NCBI RefSeq assembly: GCF_002777745.1 | Contig: NZ_MEIO01000048.1 | Coordinates: 62,001-126,000 of the forward strand | DNA from: Snodgrassella alvi | GTDB taxonomy: Bacteria; Pseudomonadota; Gammaproteobacteria; Burkholderiales; Neisseriaceae | Length of the DNA: 64,000 nt | Direction of reading: 5' to 3' | Shown here: positions 54,871 through 64,000 of the stretch, one piece after another | Layout: each line of letters starts with the position of its first letter | Numbering within the stretch: position 1 is the stretch's first letter | Position numbers and translations under genes: made by a program | Notes under the pieces: generated by a model | What the model saw: the letters and a program-made list of their open reading frames with translations, nothing else | What the model was told of the DNA's origin: nothing | The model's database searches: none

Positions 54871-55427
54871 AACATTGTATTATTTATGCACATCCCTATG
54901 AGCTTAGTTTTAATCATGCTATTAAGGACAAAGTCATTAGCCTTATCAATAGTCGTGGAGAACAGTATAATTTGATTGATTTGTATCAGCAACGATTTCA
55001 GCCAGTGTTGTCTACTGACGATTTTATTGCACTGCAAAACAATACAGTCAATGATGATGTAAAAAGTCATCAGCAATTGGTAACTGAAGCTGATAATCTC
55101 ATCTTTATTTATCCTATATGGTGGTTTGGCCAACCTGCCATTTTAAAAGGCTGGATTGACCGAATATTTTCTTCAGGCTTTGCCTATAGAGATGATGAAA
55201 ATGGGTTCACTCCACTATTGACGGATAAATCTGCAACGTTAATTGTTACGCTTGGTTCTACACAAGAAGTACTTTTGCAACATGATATGAATGATTTCAT
55301 GAAAAGTATGATTGTTGGCACATTGAATCTAGTTGGTATAAGTAATGTAAATTGCCAACAGCTTTATGAGGTACCTACGTTAACAGAAGACGAGCGTCAA
55401 ACTATGCTAGACAATATCTCTATTTAA
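54867..55427 (+). CDS. NAD(P)H quinone-reductase-like flavoprotein (flavodoxin_2 family)
   Basis: A 186-residue flavodoxin-fold oxidoreductase of the MdaB/KefF/NQO type. The N-terminal strand and phosphate loop IIYAHPYELSFNHAI, then NLIDLYQQRFQPVLSTDD and FIYPIWWFGQPAILKGWIDRIFSSGFAY (quoted in part: YPIWWFGQPAILKGW) are the family signature. It probably reduces quinones or electrophiles with two electrons from NAD(P)H and FMN/FAD. A regulatory role for a KefC-type potassium channel is possible in principle, but no kefC is nearby. Ribosome-binding site CGGAGA; overlaps the upstream membrane-protein gene. Confidence 0.87.
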   Translation: MKHCIIYAHPYELSFNHAIKDKVISLINSRGEQYNLIDLYQQRFQPVLSTDDFIALQNNTVNDDVKSHQQLVTEADNLIFIYPIWWFGQPAILKGWIDRIFSSGFAYRDDENGFTPLLTDKSATLIVTLGSTQEVLLQHDMNDFMKSMIVGTLNLVGISNVNCQQLYEVPTLTEDERQTMLDNISI

Positions 55428-55800
55428 CCATTTTTATTTTTAATCTAGCAATAGCTATAATTGCCATCAAACTGTAAAATTGTAATACACTCAGTCTTAA
55501 CTAACTCAATAAATATAATCTTCTTATGGCCATCATAATCAACAAGTGTATTGTCACTAAATAACCACAAATCATATATCTATTTCGTTTCATTCATATA
55601 CACTTAAAATATTAACAGCATTAGCAAACAATTGTTTATCTTAATGAACTTAAGCAGAGTAAAACAATAAAAATTTTATCTGCTTTATAGATATCTATAT
55701 TTCATAGAAATAAATAAATGTTGTCATCAGGTTGATTAAAATTGTTTTATCATAATGCCATTAACAGTATAAATATTGAAATCATCAAGACTACCTTTCT
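55428..55800. other. AT-rich region upstream of the SUKH-domain gene
   Basis: No gene or clear signal seen; very AT-rich. Confidence 0.35.
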
Positions 55801-57216
55801 ATGGACAAAGCAAAATTCCAATCCCAAGCACAACGAATCAAGACAAAATTAAGTCAGGCCAGAAAAGCAGATAAAGAATTTAAAGTTTTCGGTGCAGACT
55901 CCCATAAATATCAGCTTAATAAACCCATCAGCATAGAACAGGTTGCTGCTATTGAACAAGAATATGGTTTTCAATTGCCACCGTGCTATAAAACTTTTAT
56001 TACCCAAATAGGTAATGGAGGCAGTGCTAACTCTGATGCTGCGGGCCCCTTTTATGGAATTTACTCACTACAAAGAAGCATTGATGAACTGGACGGCTTT
56101 AACGCCCCTAATGGTGTACAACGAGCCTGTATCATTTATCCATTCATGCCAAATGACTATTGGCAACAACAGCTACATGTAATTAAAAATAATGATTTTA
56201 TTACAGAAGAGTATGATGCCGAACTGGCCAAAATATATGGTGGGATTTTACCTATTGCCAGTCAGGGATGTGCTTATATAAACGGCATAGTTTTGCAGGG
56301 AGAGCATACAGGCAAAGTTGTTAATCTCTCATTTGACCATCAACTGCCAAAATTTACTTTTGAAGCTAACTTTCTTGACTGGTACGAACGCTGGCTGGAT
56401 GAAGTGATTTCAGGCGAGTTATCAGACCCGAATTCTGGCTGGTTTGGCTATTCGGTAGCCGGTTCTGAAAAGCAATTACTCGAAAAATATTTTGTATCTG
56501 AGTGCAATGAATATAAGTACTACTGCTTGGAAGCGTTATTGCTTAAATCCACTATCTCATCAAAAACATTCAAAATACTGGAAAATCAGTATCACCTGAA
56601 TAATGCCGATTTGAAGCGCATCAGCTTACAGGTTATGGTTAATTTCTCTTATCCGAAAGCCAGAAATTATCTCCATGAATACTTTAATACTGAACCAGAA
56701 TTTGTTATTAAACTGCTGTACTGGTATGGTAAGAAAAAAATCAGTGAGTGGATAGAAATATTACATACCTCTGTCCCTCAATTTAAGGATGCTGAAGCTT
56801 TCAGATGCTTTGTACATATACTGAAAGAAAGTAAAACCAATTATTGTCAAATAATCCTGCCATTTACTGCACATGCAGACCGTGAAATGCGTGCAATCGC
56901 TTTTTCTGCTTTAGATTCCCTGAACAATAAAACTAAAAAAAACCTAATAAACTATTTCATTTCTGGGCTTACTGATACAGATCGGCAAGTAATCTATAAC
57001 ACATTAGTAGCATTAGAAGGTATCGTTGACAGTAGATTGCTTAAATACTATCAGGCTATTGCCAAACAAAATGTTGATGAACAGAAAGATAACGCAATAT
57101 TATATCGATTAAATAATTGTCTGACTTATTTCAAATTAACAAACAAGACCATTTTGAATATTAATACAGATAATTATAAAATTAAAAAATGGTTTCAATT
57201 CTGGAAAAAACCATAA
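55801..57216 (+). CDS. SMI1/KNR4 (SUKH) protein with C-terminal helical repeats
   Basis: A 471-residue protein. Residues about 36-200 form a SMI1/KNR4 domain: ISIEQVAAIEQEYGFQLPP, then YKTFITQIGNGG, GPFYGIYSL and LPIASQGCAYINGIVLQGE. The remaining 270 residues are helical and contain blocks that resemble HEAT-like repeats (DREMRAIAFSALDSL, DRQVIYNTLVALEGI). SUKH proteins are mostly immunity proteins against contact-dependent or secreted polymorphic toxins. No toxin gene is next to it, so this would be an orphan immunity gene or have another role. The gene is AT-rich and has no clear ribosome-binding site. Confidence 0.8.
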   Translation: MDKAKFQSQAQRIKTKLSQARKADKEFKVFGADSHKYQLNKPISIEQVAAIEQEYGFQLPPCYKTFITQIGNGGSANSDAAGPFYGIYSLQRSIDELDGFNAPNGVQRACIIYPFMPNDYWQQQLHVIKNNDFITEEYDAELAKIYGGILPIASQGCAYINGIVLQGEHTGKVVNLSFDHQLPKFTFEANFLDWYERWLDEVISGELSDPNSGWFGYSVAGSEKQLLEKYFVSECNEYKYYCLEALLLKSTISSKTFKILENQYHLNNADLKRISLQVMVNFSYPKARNYLHEYFNTEPEFVIKLLYWYGKKKISEWIEILHTSVPQFKDAEAFRCFVHILKESKTNYCQIILPFTAHADREMRAIAFSALDSLNNKTKKNLINYFISGLTDTDRQVIYNTLVALEGIVDSRLLKYYQAIAKQNVDEQKDNAILYRLNNCLTYFKLTNKTILNINTDNYKIKKWFQFWKKP

Positions 57217-57510
57217 ATTGTTTATGTGCAATCTTCTATCTGTATCCTCGTGATAGATTATCTTTGGATTATGGATGAGTGTAATGAATTGACTTAATAT
57301 AATTCAATTAAGTTAACATCTCAGACAATTGATTCAATAACAAAAGCTATCCGCTTATATACTTTTCATCTGGCAGAAAGTAAATATAACATTTTGATTA
57401 CAAAAATTTATTTAAAAAATCACTAGCTAATAATGATTTTACCTCAGCGCCGTACTTCTATCATTGTCACAGGATTAAGATAAGGATTCCTTATTTTTCA
57501 GGAGTATAAC

Positions 57511-57762
57511 ATGGGTTTACTGTGGACAATTATAGTTGGCTTTATTATCGGTCTGATTGCCAAACTGGTTTACCCCGGCAGACAGCAATTAGGTTTAATT
57601 GTGACCACTCTTCTGGGTATTGGTGGTTCATTACTCGCTGGTTATGTAGGACAGGCATTTGGCTGGTATCATGCGGGCGAGAAAGCCGGTTTGATAGCTT
57701 CAATTGTTTTTGCCTGTATTATTTTATTTATTTACGGCAAAATCAAAAACCGACAGATATAA
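57511..57762 (+). CDS. GlsB/YeaQ/YmgE-family membrane protein
   Basis: An 83-residue protein with three hydrophobic helices and the family glycine pattern: LLWTIIVGFIIGLIAKLVYPG, then GLIVTTLLGIGGSLLAGYVG and a third helix near 60-78. These 'transglycosylase-associated' proteins are stress-induced and of unknown function. The start has CAGGAG upstream. It ends at a perfect palindromic terminator. Confidence 0.9.
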   Translation: MGLLWTIIVGFIIGLIAKLVYPGRQQLGLIVTTLLGIGGSLLAGYVGQAFGWYHAGEKAGLIASIVFACIILFIYGKIKNRQI

Positions 57763-57799
57763 AAAAATGGTGATGGATTTAAATCCATCACCATTTTTT
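57762..57799. terminator. Perfect 38-base palindromic terminator
   Basis: Bases 57762-57780 are exactly complementary to 57781-57799 with A6 at the left and T6 at the right edge (core TGGTGATGG/CCATCACCA). It serves the YeaQ-like gene on the plus strand and mlaC on the minus strand. Confidence 0.92.
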
Positions 57800-57814
57800 C
57801 AGACAACAGCAATA

Positions 57815-58432
57815 CTATTTCTTGGTCTGAACTTTTCCCAGCCCCTTATCACGCAACTGAGCAATCGTGGCATCAATCCCCTGCTGCTGAATTAACTGAT
57901 CAAATTGATTACGATATACCGTTACCAGACTGGTACCATTCACACGAAAATTGTAAATCTTGAAAACACCATTAGAATAATACATTTGGTAACCAACAAT
58001 ATAATGCTTATCATTGGCACTAACAACCTCAGTAAATGTTTCCAGCTTATTATTTCCCTGATTCACTACTTTCGGTAATACCTTTACCGTAGCATTACTG
58101 GCGCCCATTAATGCCGAATGTGCATAAATGCGCACAATCATACTTTTAAACGCCGCACTGAAATCCTGCCTCTGCTGCGCCGTAAATTGCCGCCACGGTA
58201 AACCTACTGCTAAAGCGGAGATGCGTTCATAATCCAGATACTGGTCTGCATAGCGTTCAACCTGACTGATTCGCTGCTGCTCATTCAGACTTTTGTCACG
58301 TACCACCGACAGTACTGCATCTACGTTCTGTTGTAATTGCTGTTGTGCCAGTTGTTCCTGTGCTACAGCAAACGTATATACTGAAAACATCAACATCCAT
58401 GCAGTTACACAAGCTTTTACATACTTCTGCAT
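57815..58432 (-). CDS. mlaC: MlaC-family phospholipid-binding periplasmic protein
   Basis: A 205-residue protein with a signal peptide (about residues 1-24) and a MlaC/Ttg2D fold: VDAVLSVVRDKSLN, YERISALAVGLPWRQFTAQQ and the C-terminal FKIYNFRVNGTSLVTVYRNQF. MlaC shuttles phospholipids across the periplasm between MlaA-OmpC and the MlaFEDB complex. The start at 58432 has AGGAG upstream. It normally sits in the mlaFEDCB operon; here it is alone next to alaS, so it may be a separated copy or a paralogue. Confidence 0.85.
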   Translation of the reverse strand: MQKYVKACVTAWMLMFSVYTFAVAQEQLAQQQLQQNVDAVLSVVRDKSLNEQQRISQVERYADQYLDYERISALAVGLPWRQFTAQQRQDFSAAFKSMIVRIYAHSALMGASNATVKVLPKVVNQGNNKLETFTEVVSANDKHYIVGYQMYYSNGVFKIYNFRVNGTSLVTVYRNQFDQLIQQQGIDATIAQLRDKGLGKVQTKK

Positions 58433-58517
58433 TTTGATTCTCCTATTAATAAGCAAAAAAGCGGTTTATGTTATTCACCACCCATAAACCGCCTGCTATT
58501 TTCATCTGCAAAAAACT

Positions 58518-61145
58518 TTACACTGCTTTAGCTGCCAACCAATCTGAGACACTGGCCAAAGCCGATCCCAGCGCGGCTATATTCTGCCCACCTGCCTGCG
58601 CCAGATCAGGACGACCACCTCCCTTACCACCAACCTGACTGGCAACATAATTAACCAGCTCACCAGCCTTGACTGTTTTGCTAAGTGCCTTGGATACTCC
58701 AGCAGTAATGGCAATTTTACCGTCATTTACGGCTGCCAGTAACACCACAATATTATCACCCTGAGCAGTTAAATCGGTAGCTATATCACGCAAGGCACCA
58801 CTATCGGCATCAATCTGGCTAAGTACAAGCCGTGCCGTACCCACAGCTTGCGCCTGAGCCAGTAACGCCGTACCAGCCTGTCTGGCCAACTCGCTTCTAG
58901 CTTCGCTTAGTGCTTTTTCCAACTGTTTACTCTGGTTATGCATGGCCTGTAACTTGGGCAGCAGGTCCTCGGCTGTCTGCGCTTTTACTTCAACCACGGC
59001 TGCTTTGAGCAATTCTTCCTGCTGTTGCACATACTGCAAGGCATTTAATCCGGTTACCGCTTCAATACGGCGTACGCCTGCTGCAATACCACTTTCCGAT
59101 ATAATCTTGAAAAGCCCTATATCACCCGTACGCGCAACATGCGTGCCGCCACACAGCTCGGTAGAAAACTCACCCATACTCAGCACACGTACTTCATCAC
59201 CGTATTTTTCCCCAAACAGCGCCATCGCACCGGCTGCAATAGCGTCATCAAAGCTCATATTTTGCGCACATACGACCACATTGGCCACAACTGCCTGATT
59301 CACACGGCGTTCTACTTCAGCCAGTTGTGCTGCACTTACCGGCTGAGAATGCGAAAAGTCAAAGCGGGTACGTTCAGCATTCACCAGTGAACCCTTCTGC
59401 TCAACATGTGTACCCAACACCTCACGCAAGGCACGATGCATCAGATGAGTAGCACTGTGGTTACGCATACTGGCTTCCCGCAGCGCACTATCCACCTGCG
59501 CGGTAACCACACCACCCACTTTCAGGCTGCCAGACAGCATCTGCCCAAACTGACCAAATACCTTAGCCTTGATTTTCTGGGTATCATCCACCTGAAAACG
59601 ATTTTCACCAGCGAAAATATAGCCTGTATCACCAGTCTGACCACCGGATTCTGCATAAAACGGGGTGAAGTCAATCACTACTGTACCAGTTTCACCAGCA
59701 TTTAGCTGCTCAACTGCCTCACCGTCTTTATACAAAGCCAGAATCCTACTTTCATTCTGTCGTTGCTGATAGCCGGTAAACTCTGTATCAGCGCCTTCAT
59801 AGGCCAACTGCGTATTAGCTTTGAAATTCTGTGCAGCGCGCGCACGAGCGCGTTGTGCCGCCATTTCACGCTCGAAACCAGCCTCATCAAGATTGATATT
59901 GCGTTCACGTGCGATATCGGCTGTTAAATCATATGGAAAACCATAAGTATCATACAGCTTGAAAATCACCTCACCAGCCAGTGTCTGGCCACCGTCCTGC
60001 AAGGCATTTTCCAGCAGAGCCATCCCTGTTTCCAGCGTCTGTGCAAAGCGGCTCTCTTCCTGTTTCAGAACATCACTGATTTGCGCCTGTTTTTCAACCA
60101 GCTCAGGATAGGCTGTGCCCATTTCCTGCACCAGATCAGCTACCAGCAAATGGAAAAACGCCTGTTTACAGCCCAATTTATAGCCATGACGTACGGCGCG
60201 ACGAATAATACGCCGCAATACATAACCACGACCTTCATTACTTGGCAATACACCATCGGCAATTAAAAAGGCACAGGAACGAATATGGTCAGCAATCACT
60301 TTCAGGCTTGGTATATCCTGACTATACGGTATGCCTACCACCCGTGCCACCGCATGAAGCAAATGCACAAACAGATCGATTTCATAATTGCTGTGTACAT
60401 GCTGCAATACTGCTGATACTCGTTCTAACCCCATACCAGTATCAACCGAAGGTTTGGGCAGCGGATTCATATTGCCGTTCTCATCACGGTTATACTGCAT
60501 GAATACACAGTTCCAGATTTCAATGAAACGATCGCCATCCTCCTCCGCACTGCCCGGAGGGCCTCCCGCGATATCCTCACCATGATCATAAAAGATTTCC
60601 GAACAGGGACCACAAGGACCGGTATCACCCATCTGCCAGAAATTATCCGAAGCGTAACGTGCGCCTTTGTTGTCACCAATGCGGATAATTTTTTCTGGTG
60701 GCAGACCAATTTCATTTAACCAGATATCATAAGCTTCATCGTCATCAGCATATACTGTCGCCAGTAATTTTTCCTGCGGCAGATTCAGCCAGTCCTTGCT
60801 GGTGAGAAATTCCCAAGCAAAATGCAGAGCATCCCGCTTAAAATAATCACCAAAGCTGAAATTGCCCAGCATTTCAAAAAAGGTATGGTGGCGCGCGGTA
60901 TAACCTACATTTTCCAAATCATTGTGTTTACCGCCAGCGCGTACACATTTCTGCGCGGTTGTCGCGCGGCTGTACGGACGCTTGTCAAACCCCAGAAACA
61001 CATCTTTAAACTGATTCATACCCGCATTGGTAAACAACAGGGTTTTATCATCCTGTGGTGGCACCAGCGAAGAAGAAGGCACAATCTGATGGCCCTTACT
61101 TGCAAAAAATTGAAGAAATTTAGAACGTAATTCTGCTGTTTTCAT
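58518..61145 (-). CDS. alaS: Alanyl-tRNA synthetase
   Basis: An 875-residue class II synthetase. The N-terminal catalytic domain starts with [20 protein letters not shown] and contains motif 2 ([25 protein letters not shown]) and [15 protein letters not shown]. The editing domain has the zinc ligands [11 protein letters not shown] and [13 protein letters not shown], and the C-terminal part is the oligomerising domain ending [15 protein letters not shown]. Normal length for a bacterial AlaRS. It follows the mlaC gene's promoter on the same strand and faces the polyamine-binding protein gene. Confidence 0.97.
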   Translation of the reverse strand: MKTAELRSKFLQFFASKGHQIVPSSSLVPPQDDKTLLFTNAGMNQFKDVFLGFDKRPYSRATTAQKCVRAGGKHNDLENVGYTARHHTFFEMLGNFSFGDYFKRDALHFAWEFLTSKDWLNLPQEKLLATVYADDDEAYDIWLNEIGLPPEKIIRIGDNKGARYASDNFWQMGDTGPCGPCSEIFYDHGEDIAGGPPGSAEEDGDRFIEIWNCVFMQYNRDENGNMNPLPKPSVDTGMGLERVSAVLQHVHSNYEIDLFVHLLHAVARVVGIPYSQDIPSLKVIADHIRSCAFLIADGVLPSNEGRGYVLRRIIRRAVRHGYKLGCKQAFFHLLVADLVQEMGTAYPELVEKQAQISDVLKQEESRFAQTLETGMALLENALQDGGQTLAGEVIFKLYDTYGFPYDLTADIARERNINLDEAGFEREMAAQRARARAAQNFKANTQLAYEGADTEFTGYQQRQNESRILALYKDGEAVEQLNAGETGTVVIDFTPFYAESGGQTGDTGYIFAGENRFQVDDTQKIKAKVFGQFGQMLSGSLKVGGVVTAQVDSALREASMRNHSATHLMHRALREVLGTHVEQKGSLVNAERTRFDFSHSQPVSAAQLAEVERRVNQAVVANVVVCAQNMSFDDAIAAGAMALFGEKYGDEVRVLSMGEFSTELCGGTHVARTGDIGLFKIISESGIAAGVRRIEAVTGLNALQYVQQQEELLKAAVVEVKAQTAEDLLPKLQAMHNQSKQLEKALSEARSELARQAGTALLAQAQAVGTARLVLSQIDADSGALRDIATDLTAQGDNIVVLLAAVNDGKIAITAGVSKALSKTVKAGELVNYVASQVGGKGGGRPDLAQAGGQNIAALGSALASVSDWLAAKAV

Positions 61146-61175
61146 GGTAGTTTCAATTAGACGGGCAATTAATCG

Positions 61176-61213
61176 TATTCAGGCAGTCTGCATAAACACA
61201 GACTGCCTGAATA
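61176..61213. repeat. 15-bp inverted repeat with uptake-sequence-like arms
   Basis: TATTCAGGCAGTCTG (61176-61190) and its exact complement (61199-61213) flank an 8-base loop. It lies 31 bases upstream of alaS and 256 bases before the next gene, so neither gene needs it as a terminator. One arm reads AGACTGCCTGAA, one mismatch from the DNA-uptake sequence AGGCTGCCTGAA recalled for Simonsiella. It could also be an operator for alaS. Confidence 0.6.
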
Positions 61214-61468
61214 TGGATATTAAAAACAGGACGCTGATTAATCCATCTCAACCATCACCCTTGTTAAAATCATCTGCTTATCTTACCGCAGTTTTACGCA
61301 TAAGCCTACCTGAATAGCCTAAATTCCATGCCAAAATGACAATTCCAACAACAATACTGCTTTAATACGGTATAGTTAGCCTTAAAGCAAACAGAATGAA
61401 GTTACAAAGACGGTAATAACACGTAACTATGTTAGCCTGTAATTGGTGCATCTTTGAAAAGGACAAAC
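61214..61468. other. Divergent promoter region for alaS and the binding-protein gene
   Basis: AT-rich and without a gene; the ribosome-binding site AAAGGA for the next gene is at its right end. Confidence 0.4.
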
Positions 61469-62635
61469 ATGAAAAACACAGCCTGCCTGAGTTTATCCGG
61501 TTTGATTTTATGTATTTTGACCGCATGCAGCGGTTCACATGATAACAGCAATCCACAACAACCAGCTTCTGCTGCGATAGCCAACAATGCCGGTACTTTA
61601 AGCGATAGCAAAACATTAAAAATATATAATTGGTCAGATTATGTCGACCCAAAAACTATTAGTGAATTTGAAAAGAAATACGGCATCAAAGTCACCTACA
61701 ACTTTTATGACAGTGATGAAACGCTGGAAAGTAAAATTCTTACTGGACAATCTGGTTATGATATTGTCGGACCATCCAACTCTTTCGTTGGCCGCCAGAT
61801 TAAGGCCGGAGCTTATCAGCCACTGGACAAAGACCAGTTGCCAAACTGGAAATACATTAACCCGAAATTACTCGATTTATTGAAAGACGTCGATCCCGGC
61901 AATCAGTATGCCGTACCCAACTATTGGGGCATGAATACCATTGCAATCAACATCGAGAAAGTCAATGCTGCTCTCGGTGACACCCAGATGCCGCAGAACA
62001 GTTGGGATTTAGTCTTCAACCCAGAATACACCGACAAACTGAAAAATTGTGGTATCAGCTATATGGACAGTCCAGTAGAAATGATTCCACTTGCACTGCA
62101 CTATGCCGGCAAAGACCCCAACACTCAGAACAAAGATGATATCGACATAGCTGCTAATATCATCAAAGCCAATCGCAGCAATGTATTGCGCTACTCTTCT
62201 TCCGGCTATATCGATGATCTAGCACGTGGCGATGTCTGCGTGGCCATCGGCTTTGGTGGTGATTTAAATATTGCCAAACGCCGCCGGCTAGAAGCAACCG
62301 GCAAGAAAGATATTTTAGTACTGGTGCCTACTCAGGGCGTTTCCCTGTGGGTAGATACACTCACCATTCCCAAAGATGCAGCCAATCTCAAAAATGCCTA
62401 TCGCTACCTGAACTGGATACTGGAACCACAGATTGCAGCCAGAAACGCCAATTATGTTTCCTATGCGCCATCCAGCCTGCCGGCAAAAGAGCTGATGAAA
62501 AAAGAATACCGTGAAGACAACAGTATTTTCCCATCAGATGAAGTTCTGGCCAACAGCTATCTGGTTCTACCAGCCAAATCCGAAACACTGAAATATGAAT
62601 TGCGCTTATGGCAGAATCTGAAGGCAGGTAAATAA
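61469..62635 (+). CDS. Spermidine/putrescine-binding lipoprotein, second copy
   Basis: A 388-residue solute-binding protein for polyamines, similar throughout to the one at 9848-10984 (shared blocks YNWSDYVDP, DETLESKILTGQSGYDIV, YWGMNTI and SSSGYIDDLARGD). Lipoprotein signal at the N-terminus (LILCILTACSG). The start at 61469 has AAAGGA upstream. As with the first copy, no transporter gene is adjacent. Two such free-standing receptors may have different polyamine preferences for one importer. Confidence 0.9.
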   Translation: MKNTACLSLSGLILCILTACSGSHDNSNPQQPASAAIANNAGTLSDSKTLKIYNWSDYVDPKTISEFEKKYGIKVTYNFYDSDETLESKILTGQSGYDIVGPSNSFVGRQIKAGAYQPLDKDQLPNWKYINPKLLDLLKDVDPGNQYAVPNYWGMNTIAINIEKVNAALGDTQMPQNSWDLVFNPEYTDKLKNCGISYMDSPVEMIPLALHYAGKDPNTQNKDDIDIAANIIKANRSNVLRYSSSGYIDDLARGDVCVAIGFGGDLNIAKRRRLEATGKKDILVLVPTQGVSLWVDTLTIPKDAANLKNAYRYLNWILEPQIAARNANYVSYAPSSLPAKELMKKEYREDNSIFPSDEVLANSYLVLPAKSETLKYELRLWQNLKAGK

Positions 62636-62661
62636 CTGCTCTGACTAATATCAGATTTACA

Positions 62662-62689
62662 GCAAGCCCCTCAGAAGCAGTGGGCTTGC
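62662..62689. terminator. Terminator between the convergent genes
   Basis: GCAAGCCC (62662-62669) and GGGCTTGC (62682-62689) form an 8-bp stem with a 12-base loop, 27 bases after the binding-protein stop and before the convergent lipoprotein gene. Confidence 0.7.
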
Positions 62690-62723
62690 CATTTATTGCA
62701 GCTACATAAAAGACATAATGCAC

Positions 62724-63230
62724 CTACTGGCACAGCTCAGGAAACTTCTTCCATGCCTGCGATAAAGTCGTACCATTAGAATAAACATTTACCATGCTTC
62801 TCGCCATACCAGCTTTAAGCACATCTATCTGCAAGCCTTCTATCTGCGTAAACGGATTCACCAGTGCCAGAGTCTGGCTGCCATTAGGATAAGAGCTGAT
62901 TTTGTAAAACTCCCGTGGCAAATTAAAGCGGGACTGTAATTTATCGTGCAAGCACTTACTCACCTCAATTGCCGGCCGGTTAATACTCAGACTGGCATCA
63001 GGTAGTGCTGTACGTTCAGGTTTCAGCACCGGTACATCTCTCGCCACGACCACACAACGGAAACTATTTGCGTTAGAAGACTGACTAGACTGCAATAGAA
63101 CTCTTGCTATTGCCTGTGAATCACATTCACGCTCTTCAGAAACAGAAACAGCAGGAGTTACCTGATGAGCACACCCCACCAGCAGACTTGCGCACAGGCA
63201 TGGCCACCACAATATTTTTTTCCACAACAT
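62724..63230 (-). CDS. Hypothetical lipoprotein
   Basis: A 168-residue protein with a lipoprotein signal (LWWPCLCASLLVGCAHQV; lipidation at the Cys of LVGC) and a mature part of about 148 residues containing three further cysteines (ERECDSQ, SKCLHDKL, FPELCQ), plus one in SFRCVVVARD, so two disulfides are possible. No family recognised. It lies between a convergent polyamine receptor and the divergent ubiX gene. Confidence 0.75.
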   Translation of the reverse strand: MLWKKILWWPCLCASLLVGCAHQVTPAVSVSEERECDSQAIARVLLQSSQSSNANSFRCVVVARDVPVLKPERTALPDASLSINRPAIEVSKCLHDKLQSRFNLPREFYKISSYPNGSQTLALVNPFTQIEGLQIDVLKAGMARSMVNVYSNGTTLSQAWKKFPELCQ

Positions 63231-63466
63231 ACTTACATTTCCATAATCTATATTTAGGTTCTAATCATTCAGACAAACGATATTTTGTGCCGACAAGTTA
63301 TTACTGGCTGTCTGAACTAAATAAATTTATATTAATTTCAGGATAATACTGTGCCGCTTGGCTGATAATTGTTTTCAACTGAATAAAAACGGCTGTATGC
63401 CAAATGTTATATCGAAAACAAAATCGCTATAATAACAGGCATATTCAGACACACACTAGTTTTATC

Positions 63467-64000
63467 ATGATTTTTTCTACCACCAATCCCGTCAAAACCG
63501 TTACTCTGGCTTTAACCGGAGCCTCGGGCATGCCCTACGCCAAACGGCTTCTGGCCTGCTTATTACAGGCCAATATCAGAGTATGGTTACTGTATTCACA
63601 AGCAGCCCAGATAGTCGCTCAGCAAGAAATCAACTGGCATTTACCCACCAATGCCAAACAATGTAACGCAGCATTATGTGCAGAATACGCAGTCGACCCA
63701 TCCATGCTTACCGTGTTTGGACGCGATGAATGGTTTGCTCCTCCCGCCTCCGGATCCAATCCTGCCGATGCAATGATTATCTGTCCCGCCAGCATGGGTT
63801 GTGTAGCGGCTATTGCCGCCGGTACTTCAGACCATCTGCTTGAACGCGCTGCCGATGTTTCTATTAAAGAAAACCGGCCGCTGATTATAGTACCGCGTGA
63901 AACACCATTATCAGCAATTCATCTAGAAAACATGCTCAAACTAGCTCGTTTAGGCGTATGCATCCTGCCACCCGTATCAGCTTTCTATCAGCACCCCAAA
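63467..64000 (+). CDS. ubiX: Flavin prenyltransferase UbiX, 3' end beyond the window
   Basis: The first 178 codons are present; the gene runs off the right edge. The flavoprotein fold starts with TLALTGASGMPYAKRLL (the FMN and phosphate loop), and IICPASMGCVAAIAAGTSDHLLERAADV, quoted here by its first half (IICPASMGCVAAIAAG), and the following LLERAADV block are the UbiX/Pad1 signature, with IIVPRETP after it. UbiX prenylates FMN to make the cofactor of the decarboxylase UbiD in ubiquinone synthesis. About 10-20 residues should be missing. Confidence 0.93.
   Translation, partial: MIFSTTNPVKTVTLALTGASGMPYAKRLLACLLQANIRVWLLYSQAAQIVAQQEINWHLPTNAKQCNAALCAEYAVDPSMLTVFGRDEWFAPPASGSNPADAMIICPASMGCVAAIAAGTSDHLLERAADVSIKENRPLIIVPRETPLSAIHLENMLKLARLGVCILPPVSAFYQHPK

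Overview
The window looks like a chromosomal segment of a moderately AT-rich betaproteobacterium of the Neisseriaceae. The evidence is the class of the housekeeping genes, a respiratory formate dehydrogenase with its cofactor genes, a lactate permease, an AarC-type CoA-transferase and the compact, convergent gene layout. The gene set and base composition are closest, from memory, to the bee-gut genus Snodgrassella. That genus call is inference; no 16S gene or other decisive marker lies in the window. No tRNA, rRNA, CRISPR array, intact insertion sequence or prophage was seen.

Layout. 0-1.1 kb: tail of an ABC exporter. 1.35-3.2 kb: a retron-like defence locus on the minus strand (consensus promoter, probable msr-msd RNA, a 74-aa protein, an XRE-type HTH protein and a reverse transcriptase cut short by an in-frame TAG). 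3.4-7.9 kb: LysR regulator, aldo/keto reductase, zinc alcohol dehydrogenase, CHAP-domain amidase. 7.9-13 kb: pcm, surE, a polyamine-binding lipoprotein, a PiT phosphate transporter. 13-15.1 kb: a two-gene RNA-repair operon (HD domain plus polynucleotide kinase, and an Rnl2-like RNA ligase). 16-21.5 kb: lactate permease and molybdenum-cofactor genes moaA, moaD, moaE, mobA, moeA. 21.6-24.5 kb: DUF4760-like protein, a divergent RtcB with a structured leader, a small ORF. 25-33.2 kb: fdhE, a GltP-type carrier, fdhD and fdnIHG. 33.6-36.8 kb: modABC-modE with a ModE-like operator. 37.2-42.1 kb: a scattered lemA / TPM-domain / DnaJ cluster containing gene debris. 42.2-48.8 kb: YdcH-like protein, thioesterase, pyrC, tusA, canonical rtcB, recN, nadK. 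49.6-54.1 kb: miaA, succinyl-CoA:acetate CoA-transferase, glyA. 54.3-57.8 kb: small secreted and membrane proteins, a quinone-reductase-like flavoprotein, a SUKH/SMI1 protein, a GlsB/YeaQ protein. 57.8-64 kb: mlaC, alaS, a second polyamine-binding lipoprotein, a small lipoprotein and ubiX (cut by the window end).

How it fits together. Three groups form one functional unit: ModABC imports molybdate and ModE senses it, MoaA/D/E, MobA and MoeA build the molybdopterin cofactor, and FdhD/FdhE mature the formate dehydrogenase FdnGHI, whose catalytic selenocysteine position is a cysteine. A second theme is RNA repair: three RNA ligases of two unrelated families lie within 31 kb. The most interesting part is the retron locus, where an 11-bp flanking inverted repeat and a perfect consensus promoter define a candidate msr-msd RNA directly upstream of the HTH and RT genes, and the RT has lost its C-terminal tail to a single stop codon.
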